Assembly: GCF_029029505.1 (NCBI RefSeq)
Contig: NZ_JAKJSD010000002.1
Coordinates: 62,001 to 126,000, forward strand
Direction of reading: 5' to 3'
From: Ancylomarina sp. DW003
GTDB lineage: Bacteria > Bacteroidota > Bacteroidia > Bacteroidales > Marinifilaceae
Length of the DNA: 64,000 nucleotides
The stretch's first letter is position 1, and each line of letters starts with the position of its first letter. A program made the position numbers and the translations under genes. Under the pieces are notes generated by a model, which did no database searches, had not been told where the DNA came from, and saw nothing but the letters and a program-made list of their open reading frames with translations. This document shows positions 35,967-45,695 of the stretch, in pieces.

Positions 35967-36001
35967 GAATTGCAGGCAGCTAAAAAACTGCCTGTCAATT
36001 C
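35967..36001 (-). terminator. Hairpin after the giant protease gene
   Basis: GAATTGCAGGCAG (35967-35979) pairs with CTGCCTGTCAATTC (35988-36001) with one bulge, 14 bp after the stop codon. There is no clear T-run, so termination may be weak or Rho-assisted. Confidence 0.6.
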
Positions 36002-36014
36002 ACTTCCTTAAAAC

Positions 36015-39000
36015 TTATTTCTTTATAACTTTTTTAGTTATAAAGCTGCCGTTGTTTAATTCAATTCGAACTAAATACAAACCTGCGTTTAAATTACTAA
36101 AGTTTAAAGTCACTTCTAACAAGTTACCATCGTTATTAAACATCAAAACAAGCTTGCCACTCACATCAAACACCTTAATCTTGTTAATGCCAGCACTCCG
36201 AATTTTTAAGTGATCAACAACCGGATTAGGGTATAATTGTACCTCTGTTTCCAGGTTAGATTTGAGATCTATAGATTCCGAGGATTTAGGGAGTTCAATA
36301 TTAAGAGGTCGGGTAGATTCTAATACATGAATCGTATAATCTTCAACCTCGCCATATGTTTGAGAATTACACGGAACCGCAGCATTAGCGTAATAATGAA
36401 CACGAACTCTCATACGTGTATTTCCTAAGCTTGCATTCGAAGGAACCAATACATTACCATTTGCTTCTGAACCACTAAGAGTTAATGTAAACTGTTCTTC
36501 AGATGTATTGAAAAGACCATCCTGATTCCAATCGAACCAAACAGTAGCTCTATCTCCATTATAGTAACCGCCAACTGTAACACTTATAGGATACGTATTT
36601 CCTTGCGATACATTTGTCGAAATGACTGTGTAATCGCGGTAAGCATCTCTTGTGGAGCTATTGTTAATGCTTCCATAAGTCACATTTGCAATGTGCTCGG
36701 GTCCCTGACTTCCGGATGCATCACAATAAGAGATATTGCTCAATGTAAGCACCTGTAATATTGTACTCTCATTTGAATAATTTCCTCTTGCATCTTTTGC
36801 ACGTACTGTAAAGTTATAGCTTGTATTTGCATTCAATCTACTAATACTTACTGTATTTGTTAAACTTGTTGCAATGACGCTTCCTAGTGATAAAATTTCA
36901 TAGGATGTAACAGCAATATTATCCGTAGATGCATTCCAACTTAGATTCAAACTTGTTTGTGTAATTACTGAAGCTACAAGTCCGGTAGGAACAGTTGGAG
37001 CTTCTAAATCTTCATCAGCAGTATTTACCGACAAGGCTACACTTTCGTCGGAAACATTTCCTGCAGCATCTTTTGCACGTACTGTAAAACGATACGCTGT
37101 TCCGGCAGTTAAATTGTTAATTTGAACCGAATTAACCGAACTTGTTGCAATTACAGCTCCTGATGATAAAATTTCATAGGATGTAACAGCAACATTATCC
37201 GTAGATGCATTCCAATTTAAATTTAAACTTGTTTTTGTAATTGCTGAAGCTACAAGACCCGTAGGAACAGTTGGAGCCTGATTTTCTCCTTTTAGCTGAA
37301 GCATAAAAGCTTTCGTATAAACCGCTCCCGCTTTATCTGTTGTACGTAAATTCACATTCAATTTTCCGGAAAGGTCACTGATGTCTGAATTCAACTTTAA
37401 CTGATTATCAACAAGGATAAATTTATCATTATCGGCATCAAGCAGACCGTTTGCAGGATATAATCTAAAACGATGTACATCATTGTCGTCTGCATCTACA
37501 GCCTGTAGATCTGCAAAAACAGTACCTATCGGAGCATCAGAATTAAATATCAACTGACTAAGAAGAATGTCAGTTGGTTTCTTATTCTCATCAACATCAA
37601 CAACCGAAATAGTAAACTCTTGCACCAATGATTCTGAGTGTTTATCTGTTACTTTTATACAAATATGAAGTAATGATGTTGTTTCAAAATCGAAAACAAC
37701 AGCCGTTAACAATTCGTTTTTACGAATCTCAAACATTTCATTATGAGTTGAAATTTTGCCTGCTTCATCTACCAATTCGAAGGTAAACTCTTCTTCAGGA
37801 TCAACATCTGCTGCCTTAAGTGTTGCTATCAATACGCCTTTATCTGCATTTTCAGTAATGTGTCTCTTCGATAAACTTATAGATGTTGGTTTAGAATTCT
37901 CAAACACATCATTCACTTCGATTACAAATGCCTTAACAAATGTATTCCCTTTATCATCACTTACCTTAAGGTTGATCTTAAGTTGAGCTTGCGTTTCAAA
38001 ATCGAAGCGATTAAGAGCAAATAGTTTTGTTCCTTCAATACTAAACTTATCATTGTCAGCATCAACGAGACCATCAGCAGCAAATAGTTCAAAAGTATGT
38101 GAATCTTCTACATCAATATCTTCGGCCGAAAGATTAGCAACCAAAGTTGGAGCTAATATATTTTCATCGATTGATGAAGCCGATAAGTTTATATTTGTAG
38201 GTGCTAAATTTTCTTTAACATCCTCAACCCATACTTTAAAGGCTACTGCGATTGTTTCTCCGGCAGCATCTTCTGTTTGTACATAAATGGCATATTCCGA
38301 TTTTGTCTCAAAATCGAGAGCGGTATTCAGTTTTAATACTGCATCTTCAATTTTAAAAAACGCATTATCAGCATCATTAACACCATTACCTTCAACAAAG
38401 CTGAATGTATACGAATCTACAACATCTTCATCAACAGCCTTAAAATCACCTATTACAGTTAATAAGTCAGCATCTTCGGCGACACGATTTCCGGACAAAG
38501 TGATGTTCAGTGGTTTATGATTAGCTGCCGGTTCCAAAACTGTAATAAACTCTGTTTTAAGTTCCGTATTATTACCATCAGCATTCGTAACGGTTAAACT
38601 TACATCATACATTCCGGCAGTTTCGTAAGTTACTACAGGCTTAGCTTCTGTAGTGGTAGCAGGACTTCCTCCTTCAAAATGCCATAAAACAGAAGTCACA
38701 TTTTCTTCTGATATATTAGAGAAAATGACTGATTTTCCTTTTTCAAGTTCTGTATTAGTGACTGAGAAATTGACATAAGGTTTTGCAAGAATATTGGTTA
38801 CATTAATGGTATAATCTTCGACCTCACCAGCATAATTAACTGTACCACATGGATTACTGTTATCTGAGTATGCGGTACGCAATCTCATTACAGTATAGCC
38901 TTCTAAAGCATCATCAGGAACTGTAAGGGTAAATTCTTCTTGCCCGTCGCCATCGGTATTTTTTCCAAAATAAACCCTCTCTTCTGTAGAGAAGCTTTTA

Positions 39001-42000
39001 TCTTGATTCCAATCAACCCAAACAAATAAGCTATTTGATCCCCATGAGTTACCATATGTAACACGCATTGCATTATCGCTTCCTCTGTTTAAGTCAGCAC
39101 ACTTTGATGTAAAATCAGAATATTCCGAAACTTCTGAATTGTTGTCAATTTTTCCAAGTTTCACATTCTTAATTTCAAGCCAGTTACCATCATAAACATT
39201 CTTGGCCTCACAATATCCATTAGGAATAAATTCATTGACAGTTATATATTCCAGCTTTTCATTAACTCCTTCTCCAAAACTATTACTTGCTGTAAGTTTA
39301 ACTTTATAAGTTCCCTTTGAACTGTAAGTTACAACAGGGTTCTGATCTTCGCTCAATACCACATCAGCTCCTTCGAATTCCCAAGCCCATGAAGTCGGGT
39401 TATTGCCTGATAAATCTTTAAATTCTACAGATGTACCTGTTAAGAACACAAGAGACTCTGCTTTAAAATCAGCTACAGGCTTATGATGTTCACTTACTTT
39501 AACCAAATTATCCTTTGTAATAGTTTTAGTTCCTTCAGGTGTTGTGACACTTAAACTAACGTCATAGCTTCCTTGGAAATAGTAGGATACTTTAGGGTTT
39601 ATTTCACTGCTGGTAGCTGGTTTTCCACCCTCGAATGTCCATAAAAATATTGCATTTTTATTAAAAGCTGTTTGGTTTATAAAGCTAATTACCTCGCCAC
39701 TTTTAACAGCAGAAGTGCTTGTTGAGAAATCAGGTTGTGGCGTTTCCGGTGTTTCAGTTACGGTAATATAAGCAGATTCAGTTCTGGTATCTGATCCTGC
39801 TGAATTACTTGCAGTAAGCTTAACCTGATAAGTTCCGGCACTGTTATATTGCACATACAAACTCGACTTATTACTGTTTGAGACTTCAGCACCTTCGAAC
39901 TCCCATAGCCAGCCTGTTGGTTTATTATCTGAAACATCAGAGAACAGAATTTTTTCACCTGCTACAACCGTTGACTTATCCGTTATAAATTTCGCAACTG
40001 GTTTCTCCAGTGTAGAAACCTGAATGGTATAATCCTCAACCTCTCCCGCATAGTTTATCGTTCCACATGCTTGAGCATTATCTGAATATGCAGAGCGCAA
40101 TCTCATTAAGGTTAGGCCTTTTTTCGCATCTGATGGTACTACAATTTGGATGCTATGAAAATTATCTTCGTCCTTATTATCTCCAAAGAAAACGCGTTCA
40201 CTTTCTTCAAAGCTTTTAGATTGATCCCAGTCTATCCAAACATACAAACTATTGGACGACCACCCATTATTACCATAGGATACGCCCATATTGTATGATT
40301 CATTAACTGTTAAGCTTGCTATTTGATTCGTAAAATCAGAATATTCAGATAAACCAGATACATTATTGATCTGCTCTAATGTTACCTTATTTATATCCAA
40401 CCAATTTTTATCATGAATATGTTTTGCTTCACAATAACCCTCAGCAGAAAAATCCTGAACAGTAATCATTGCTTTTTTTACTTCTATTGATTGGCCAAAT
40501 TTATTTTCAGCAACTAAACTAACTTGATAAACACCTGGTGTATTGTATTTCACACTTGGATTCTGACTTGTTGAATTCAAAGATTCGCTTCCTTCAAAAG
40601 TCCACTTCCAGGAAGTTGGCATTCGCAATGAAGCATCAGTAAACTGAACAACATCGCCTGTTTTTACAAGCGTTTTATCTGATGTAAAATTTGCAATAGC
40701 AGGGCCTTCTTCATACACAGTAATTAAATCTGCTTTTGTTAAGCTCGTACTACCATCATTGTTAGTTGCTTTTAAACTCACATCAAACACGCCTAGTGCA
40801 GGATAGATAATTTCGGGGTTTTGATCTTGACTAAGATTAGTCTGTCCACCTTCAAAACTCCAGATCCATTCCATAGGATTTTGTTTGGACTCATCAGTAA
40901 AAAGTATAGATTCTCCTCTATAAATATTTACTTTATTGGCTGAGAATTCTACTTCCGGTTTTATCGGAACCATATCTTTTGCACCCGTAACAATAGCTTT
41001 TCCCGGCTCTTCATTGTATGCATAATCCAAGATTTTGAACGATCTTCCGTCTGCAGCAACAGAGATTCTTAGCCATGCATAAAACAAATAATCTTTATCT
41101 TCTATCTGCACACCAACAAAGCCTTCCTTTCCTTTCCAATCGGTATAAGAAGTATTAAACAAATCTAACTGATTAGGGTATTTATCGTATGAATTCCATC
41201 CGACAGTGTTGGCACCAATGGCAACATTCTCTTTTAAGAGTTGAATATTTGATGTACCAGAATTACAAATCAGTTTATTGTCGTAAGATTCTAATTTAAA
41301 ATTTACTGTCTCGTAACACCAGGCTCCTACACCCAACAGGTCCGGAATAATATTCAATTGAGTCCAAACATTATCTTTAGAACAAACAATATCTTCATTA
41401 TCGACATAAACAACATGATAAAGATCTCTGAAATTCAAAGAAAAAGATGGCTTATTAAATTCGACATCCTCCAAAGTTTTGTCTGCAAAGGCTGCTTCTT
41501 TTAACGAAATTGAAAAATCAGTATTATCAGATGATAAATGTGTTGTTGCTTTACCTTTAACTACAACTCTTAAAGAGTCTGAACTTATAGCAGAAACATC
41601 AAGTATTAAGCCTTCCGGTAGGTTTTCGACACTGTAGTGAGTTCCCAAAATCATTTCACCAGAACTTTGACTATACTTGGCATTTGTAACAGTGATAAAG
41701 TTCTCACCATTAATGCTGCCATCATTTTCATAGGATTCTTTAAAAGCAATAGTTGTAGCATCCAAAACGGCCTTTTCTCCTGCTAGGTTTTGCCCTGCCA
41801 TAATAGGTGCTTCCGGTTCATCGTTAAATGCGTGATCTAATACTGTATAAGATTTTGCATCAGCCGCCATTGCAATACGTATCCAACCGTAGTGGTTGTG
41901 TTCGCCATTCTTTAAACGAACGCCTACATATGCTTCTTTTCCTCTCCAGGCATGATATTCATTATCATCCAAATCTGGTTCATCAGGATAATCCTTACCT

Positions 42001-45000
42001 TGATACCATTCTTTTGAATTTGCTCCAATTAAGGTGCCCGCTGTTAAGGGTATCAGATTATCTGTCCCTTCAACACAAACCACGTAATTCTCGTAGGATT
42101 CGAATTTTATTTTATCATCCTTATTGTACCACCAAGCACCAAATCCATGGCTTCCAACTTCCATTCCAAACCATTTGAACGTATTAGTTTCATTGACAGT
42201 GACATCATTCATATCAGTGTAAATAATATCCCAAGGCTCTTTAAATTTCACCTTCACATCGAAGGTACTATTTTCAACCTTTTCCGAAACGTTAGTTACA
42301 AACACAAGATCCTTTAACAGGATTGAGACATCTCCACTCTCAGGTCTTGTATGGTTTATAGCATTTCCTTCAAAGTTTACCGTCAGATTATTCTCATCTT
42401 CGACCTCAATATTGCATCGCAAACCTGCAGGAAGATTTTTTATGGAGAAATGAGTTCCTTGAGTCAATTTTGCTCCTTTTTCAAAAGCAAACTCATCGTT
42501 TAACAGATTAATTTTTGCTGAACCGTCTACCTCTCCTTCATTCGAATAAAGTTCAACAAATTCGGGGTTTTTCACACTAATAATTGCTTTTGTACTCTTG
42601 CTTATCTCTCCTGCAATTATAGGTGCATTGGGCTGCTCATTATAGGCCCAGTCTTTTACGGTATAACTTTTTCCTGTAGCATCAACTTCCAAACGAATCC
42701 ACGCATAACAACGCTTATCATTTATATTAACAACACAACCTAAGTAACCTTCTTTGCCAATCCATTCTGTATGCTCAGAGTCAACCAGATACATTTCATC
42801 AGGAAAACCACCAGGTGTAATCCATGCATCTGTATTTGAATCAATCGAAGTTCCTTTTGAGAGAAGTTTTGCATTTAAACTCTTAGTGTATCCTACTACG
42901 TCTCGCTCATAACTCTCAAAACGTAAATTTCCTTTATGTACCCAAGCTCCAAAACCATTTTCAGATTCGCCAAGAATAAATTTCTTCCAGGTTTCATTCT
43001 CATCTACTGTAATATCGTCCATATCATGATATACAATTCTGTACTCATCTATAAATTTAACATTCACAGTAAAACCATCTGCATTTTTTATTTCTGATGC
43101 TTTTAAACCATGAAACAAAGCATCTGTAAATTTAATGTTCACCTTAGAAAAGTCAGCTTTATTATGCCTTTCAGCATATCCCTTAAATTTTACAGATAGA
43201 TAGTCATTAGGCAAAACGGTTATCTCCTCGGTAAAACCGGCAGGTAATCCTGTAATAGAATAATGTGTACCTGCACTAATAACAGTATTCTCTACAACAC
43301 TAAACGTACAATTCATCAGTTTAGCAGAAAGAGCATTCTCCACACTACCATTATTATTGATAATATCTTCGAAAATAGTATCGCTTTGAAATTTCAAAAT
43401 ATTTCTGTGAGCTTTACCAGCCTGTATTGTTGCATCAGGTTTGGTATAATAAGCTCCATCGTGCACTGTAAAAGTTTCTCCATTGGCCGATATAGAAGCA
43501 GAGAGCCAGCCGTGGTAAGTGTCATTGTCATGATGAATCTTAATTCCGATATATTTTCGTTTTCCTTCCCACTCCGAGAAGTTTTTATTATAAATATCGG
43601 CTTGTTTACCATTCACGGTATATTTGTACCAAGATGATACTGAACTGATTTCATCTCCTAAGTTCAGAGGTACAATATTAGGTGTTCCTTCATAACTTAA
43701 TACTGAATTCTTATCAATCTCCATATCCAGTTTAAACTTCTTCTCGGGATCTTCATTGTAGTGCCAAATATAACATTCAGCTCTAACGGGAGATAAGTCG
43801 ATATATTTCCAGTTTCCTGCTCCGCTTACACTCTTTTCAATACTCAAATATTTAGTCTCATATTCATCACGAAAGCGAATAGAAAATTTATTTACCTTAT
43901 GATTCCAGACCTCATTAATTGGCTTATTAAAAGCTGCTGATAAAAATTCCAGGCTAATGCCTTCCACAGAATTTCTTTTTTGATGAAGGTTTGTTTTTCC
44001 TTCAAACATCACCTTAACCTCTGTAGCACTGATTCTTGTGAGGACTGGTATTAAACCTACTGGAAGGTTTTCCATTTTAAAATGCTTTCCTAATACAAAG
44101 GCTTCATTTTTAAATTCTACGTCGGTAACATTAGTTAGCACAGCTTTCAGTTCAGAATCAATACTACCATCATTAATAAGGGCTTCCGTTATTTCATAAT
44201 TCGCGTAGGTTATAATATTCTGAGGGTTAAAGTCAGTAGTAACGCCTGTTGCTTCCAAATTTTCCTCTTTCCAAAGGGTGATACGAGCAGGATGCTGCAT
44301 GGCACTGGTCATACGTGCAACCTGATCTTTCGTAAACATTTCATAATCGTTAGTATAATTCATAAAGTTTTGAGTATTTGTATACTCTCCTTTACAATTC
44401 TGCTCATCAACTCCCATTTTGGATCTGTCTGCTGCAGGTGTATCGGCACATTCATCACCACCATCTTTTTCCTCACATCCTCCTTCGAAAGTATGCTTCA
44501 AATTAAAAAAGTGACCAAACTCATGAGTTATAATTCTTCGAAAATTTTCATCGGTATTTCCATTTATATATCTACCGTTATAAACAACTCTCGCAAGCTT
44601 ATTTTTAGACATATGGTCACTTGGATACCAAGCAACTCCAGAGTTTGTAGAAGAATTATCAGCATATAAGTCGTTCATGAGATATACATTCATATACTTG
44701 TAATTATCCCAAGCATATTTTTGTATTTCGCTATCGTATCCGCTTCCATTTCCAAAACCGCTTTGTGCAGGATAAAAGTTTACACCATCACAGATATTAC
44801 CGTCAGGATCAATTTTAGCTAATCGAAATTCAACCGATAACTCACCTACAACATTTTTAAATCGATTGTGAATTTTATCTTGTCCTTCTGACATTCTTGC
44901 AAAGTCCTCATTGGTTTTCTCAAGGGCTTTCTTAACCTTTTCATAGGTAATTGTTTTACCGCTCTGTACCTTTCCGAATACATGAAAAACAACAGGGATA

Positions 45001-45344
45001 ATGAATTTTTCAGGTAATTTAGCCTCGACAGAAGCTATATCATCCGAATTATTTCCAAAAAGCTTACTGAGAAATCGTGAAACTGAATTTCCTTTTTTTA
45101 CAGAAGAGGGAGACAATGCCTTACTCCTTTCTCTTAGGTATTCTTCATAAGCTTCGGGGTGAGCTTTCCAGTAAACTTCATGTTGATCTGTACAGCTACA
45201 TTTTTTAACTTTTCCATCGTGTTTGTGTTCATGACTAAGACAAGAAGTCTCTACCTTCTCTTTTGTTTGCGATATTCCGCTCATTGGCATTATAAATAAT
45301 GCGATGAGAAACATCAACAACAAATTAGTTGTTTTTTTTTTCAT
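36015..45344 (-). CDS. Giant T9SS-secreted M43-type metalloprotease
   Basis: 3109 residues. A signal peptide (1-26) is followed by a His/Cys-rich segment (34-60). The metalloprotease domain has HEFGHFFNLKH at 274-284 with zinc ligands His274, His278 and His284 (pappalysin/M43 type), followed by a Cys-rich loop. Four repeats of about 280 residues each end in a Y-x-W-(I/L)-R...AYN-x2-P-x-A-x2-AG pattern (about 400-1455). Next are six PKD domains and two GEVEDY domains (about 1460-2270), four cadherin-like repeats (2275-2690), two fibronectin III domains (2690-2870), a third GEVEDY domain (2870-3010), and a type A T9SS sorting domain (YPNPVVDHLKI to ITKKVIKK, 3035-3109). It is exported to the cell surface or outside. 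The natural substrate is unknown; the domain set suggests attachment to proteins or polysaccharides. Confidence 0.92.
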   Translation of the reverse strand: MKKKTTNLLLMFLIALFIMPMSGISQTKEKVETSCLSHEHKHDGKVKKCSCTDQHEVYWKAHPEAYEEYLRERSKALSPSSVKKGNSVSRFLSKLFGNNSDDIASVEAKLPEKFIIPVVFHVFGKVQSGKTITYEKVKKALEKTNEDFARMSEGQDKIHNRFKNVVGELSVEFRLAKIDPDGNICDGVNFYPAQSGFGNGSGYDSEIQKYAWDNYKYMNVYLMNDLYADNSSTNSGVAWYPSDHMSKNKLARVVYNGRYINGNTDENFRRIITHEFGHFFNLKHTFEGGCEEKDGGDECADTPAADRSKMGVDEQNCKGEYTNTQNFMNYTNDYEMFTKDQVARMTSAMQHPARITLWKEENLEATGVTTDFNPQNIITYANYEITEALINDGSIDSELKAVLTNVTDVEFKNEAFVLGKHFKMENLPVGLIPVLTRISATEVKVMFEGKTNLHQKRNSVEGISLEFLSAAFNKPINEVWNHKVNKFSIRFRDEYETKYLSIEKSVSGAGNWKYIDLSPVRAECYIWHYNEDPEKKFKLDMEIDKNSVLSYEGTPNIVPLNLGDEISSVSSWYKYTVNGKQADIYNKNFSEWEGKRKYIGIKIHHDNDTYHGWLSASISANGETFTVHDGAYYTKPDATIQAGKAHRNILKFQSDTIFEDIINNNGSVENALSAKLMNCTFSVVENTVISAGTHYSITGLPAGFTEEITVLPNDYLSVKFKGYAERHNKADFSKVNIKFTDALFHGLKASEIKNADGFTVNVKFIDEYRIVYHDMDDITVDENETWKKFILGESENGFGAWVHKGNLRFESYERDVVGYTKSLNAKLLSKGTSIDSNTDAWITPGGFPDEMYLVDSEHTEWIGKEGYLGCVVNINDKRCYAWIRLEVDATGKSYTVKDWAYNEQPNAPIIAGEISKSTKAIISVKNPEFVELYSNEGEVDGSAKINLLNDEFAFEKGAKLTQGTHFSIKNLPAGLRCNIEVEDENNLTVNFEGNAINHTRPESGDVSILLKDLVFVTNVSEKVENSTFDVKVKFKEPWDIIYTDMNDVTVNETNTFKWFGMEVGSHGFGAWWYNKDDKIKFESYENYVVCVEGTDNLIPLTAGTLIGANSKEWYQGKDYPDEPDLDDNEYHAWRGKEAYVGVRLKNGEHNHYGWIRIAMAADAKSYTVLDHAFNDEPEAPIMAGQNLAGEKAVLDATTIAFKESYENDGSINGENFITVTNAKYSQSSGEMILGTHYSVENLPEGLILDVSAISSDSLRVVVKGKATTHLSSDNTDFSISLKEAAFADKTLEDVEFNKPSFSLNFRDLYHVVYVDNEDIVCSKDNVWTQLNIIPDLLGVGAWCYETVNFKLESYDNKLICNSGTSNIQLLKENVAIGANTVGWNSYDKYPNQLDLFNTSYTDWKGKEGFVGVQIEDKDYLFYAWLRISVAADGRSFKILDYAYNEEPGKAIVTGAKDMVPIKPEVEFSANKVNIYRGESILFTDESKQNPMEWIWSFEGGQTNLSQDQNPEIIYPALGVFDVSLKATNNDGSTSLTKADLITVYEEGPAIANFTSDKTLVKTGDVVQFTDASLRMPTSWKWTFEGSESLNSTSQNPSVKYNTPGVYQVSLVAENKFGQSIEVKKAMITVQDFSAEGYCEAKHIHDKNWLDINKVTLEQINNVSGLSEYSDFTNQIASLTVNESYNMGVSYGNNGWSSNSLYVWIDWDQSKSFEESERVFFGDNKDEDNFHSIQIVVPSDAKKGLTLMRLRSAYSDNAQACGTINYAGEVEDYTIQVSTLEKPVAKFITDKSTVVAGEKILFSDVSDNKPTGWLWEFEGAEVSNSNKSSLYVQYNSAGTYQVKLTASNSAGSDTRTESAYITVTETPETPQPDFSTSTSAVKSGEVISFINQTAFNKNAIFLWTFEGGKPATSSEINPKVSYYFQGSYDVSLSVTTPEGTKTITKDNLVKVSEHHKPVADFKAESLVFLTGTSVEFKDLSGNNPTSWAWEFEGADVVLSEDQNPVVTYSSKGTYKVKLTASNSFGEGVNEKLEYITVNEFIPNGYCEAKNVYDGNWLEIKNVKLGKIDNNSEVSEYSDFTSKCADLNRGSDNAMRVTYGNSWGSNSLFVWVDWNQDKSFSTEERVYFGKNTDGDGQEEFTLTVPDDALEGYTVMRLRTAYSDNSNPCGTVNYAGEVEDYTINVTNILAKPYVNFSVTNTELEKGKSVIFSNISEENVTSVLWHFEGGSPATTTEAKPVVTYETAGMYDVSLTVTNADGNNTELKTEFITVLEPAANHKPLNITLSGNRVAEDADLLTVIGDFKAVDEDVVDSYTFSFVEGNGVNDADNAFFKIEDAVLKLNTALDFETKSEYAIYVQTEDAAGETIAVAFKVWVEDVKENLAPTNINLSASSIDENILAPTLVANLSAEDIDVEDSHTFELFAADGLVDADNDKFSIEGTKLFALNRFDFETQAQLKINLKVSDDKGNTFVKAFVIEVNDVFENSKPTSISLSKRHITENADKGVLIATLKAADVDPEEEFTFELVDEAGKISTHNEMFEIRKNELLTAVVFDFETTSLLHICIKVTDKHSESLVQEFTISVVDVDENKKPTDILLSQLIFNSDAPIGTVFADLQAVDADDNDVHRFRLYPANGLLDADNDKFILVDNQLKLNSDISDLSGKLNVNLRTTDKAGAVYTKAFMLQLKGENQAPTVPTGLVASAITKTSLNLNWNASTDNVAVTSYEILSSGAVIATSSVNSVQINNLTAGTAYRFTVRAKDAAGNVSDESVALSVNTADEDLEAPTVPTGLVASVITQTSLNLSWNASTDNIAVTSYEILSLGSVIATSLTNTVSISRLNANTSYNFTVRAKDARGNYSNESTILQVLTLSNISYCDASGSQGPEHIANVTYGSINNSSTRDAYRDYTVISTNVSQGNTYPISVTVGGYYNGDRATVWFDWNQDGLFNTSEEQFTLTLSGSEANGNVLVPSNASLGNTRMRVRVHYYANAAVPCNSQTYGEVEDYTIHVLESTRPLNIELPKSSESIDLKSNLETEVQLYPNPVVDHLKIRSAGINKIKVFDVSGKLVLMFNNDGNLLEVTLNFSNLNAGLYLVRIELNNGSFITKKVIKK

Positions 45345-45695
45345 CCTTAGGGTTTTTAGTTTTCTATTGGCAATTATTCAGATTAGGCTACTATACTAAT
45401 AAAATTATACTGTTGCCTTGACAAAAAGCCCTTACAAATCCTAACAAGCACCTTAACACTAACTTACACCACAACACAAACACCTACTAATCAGCATGAA
45501 GCAAATTCACAAAACACTTAACTATAAGCAACTAATTATAAAACACGTCAGTCTAAAACAAATATTATATTATATACCACAACATTAAATACATACAAAC
45601 CAGTACCTACTAGTCAAAAAAAAAGATGTAAATTCGACAAGAACATAATACATAGAAAATTGTTTATTAATATAAATCACAAATGATCTATTTAT
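45345..45695. other. Divergent promoter region with a C-poor leader
   Basis: 351 bp between the giant protease gene (minus) and the TPR-LuxR gene (plus). The stretch 45420-45600 is almost free of G on the plus strand, so a minus-strand transcript would have a long C-poor leader. No clear -7/-33 boxes or hairpins were found. Confidence 0.5.

Noticed and set aside
37756-38520. Plus-strand ORFs of 76-77 codons opposite the cadherin-like repeats
   Set aside because: Regular antisense frames caused by repeated domains of the giant protease.
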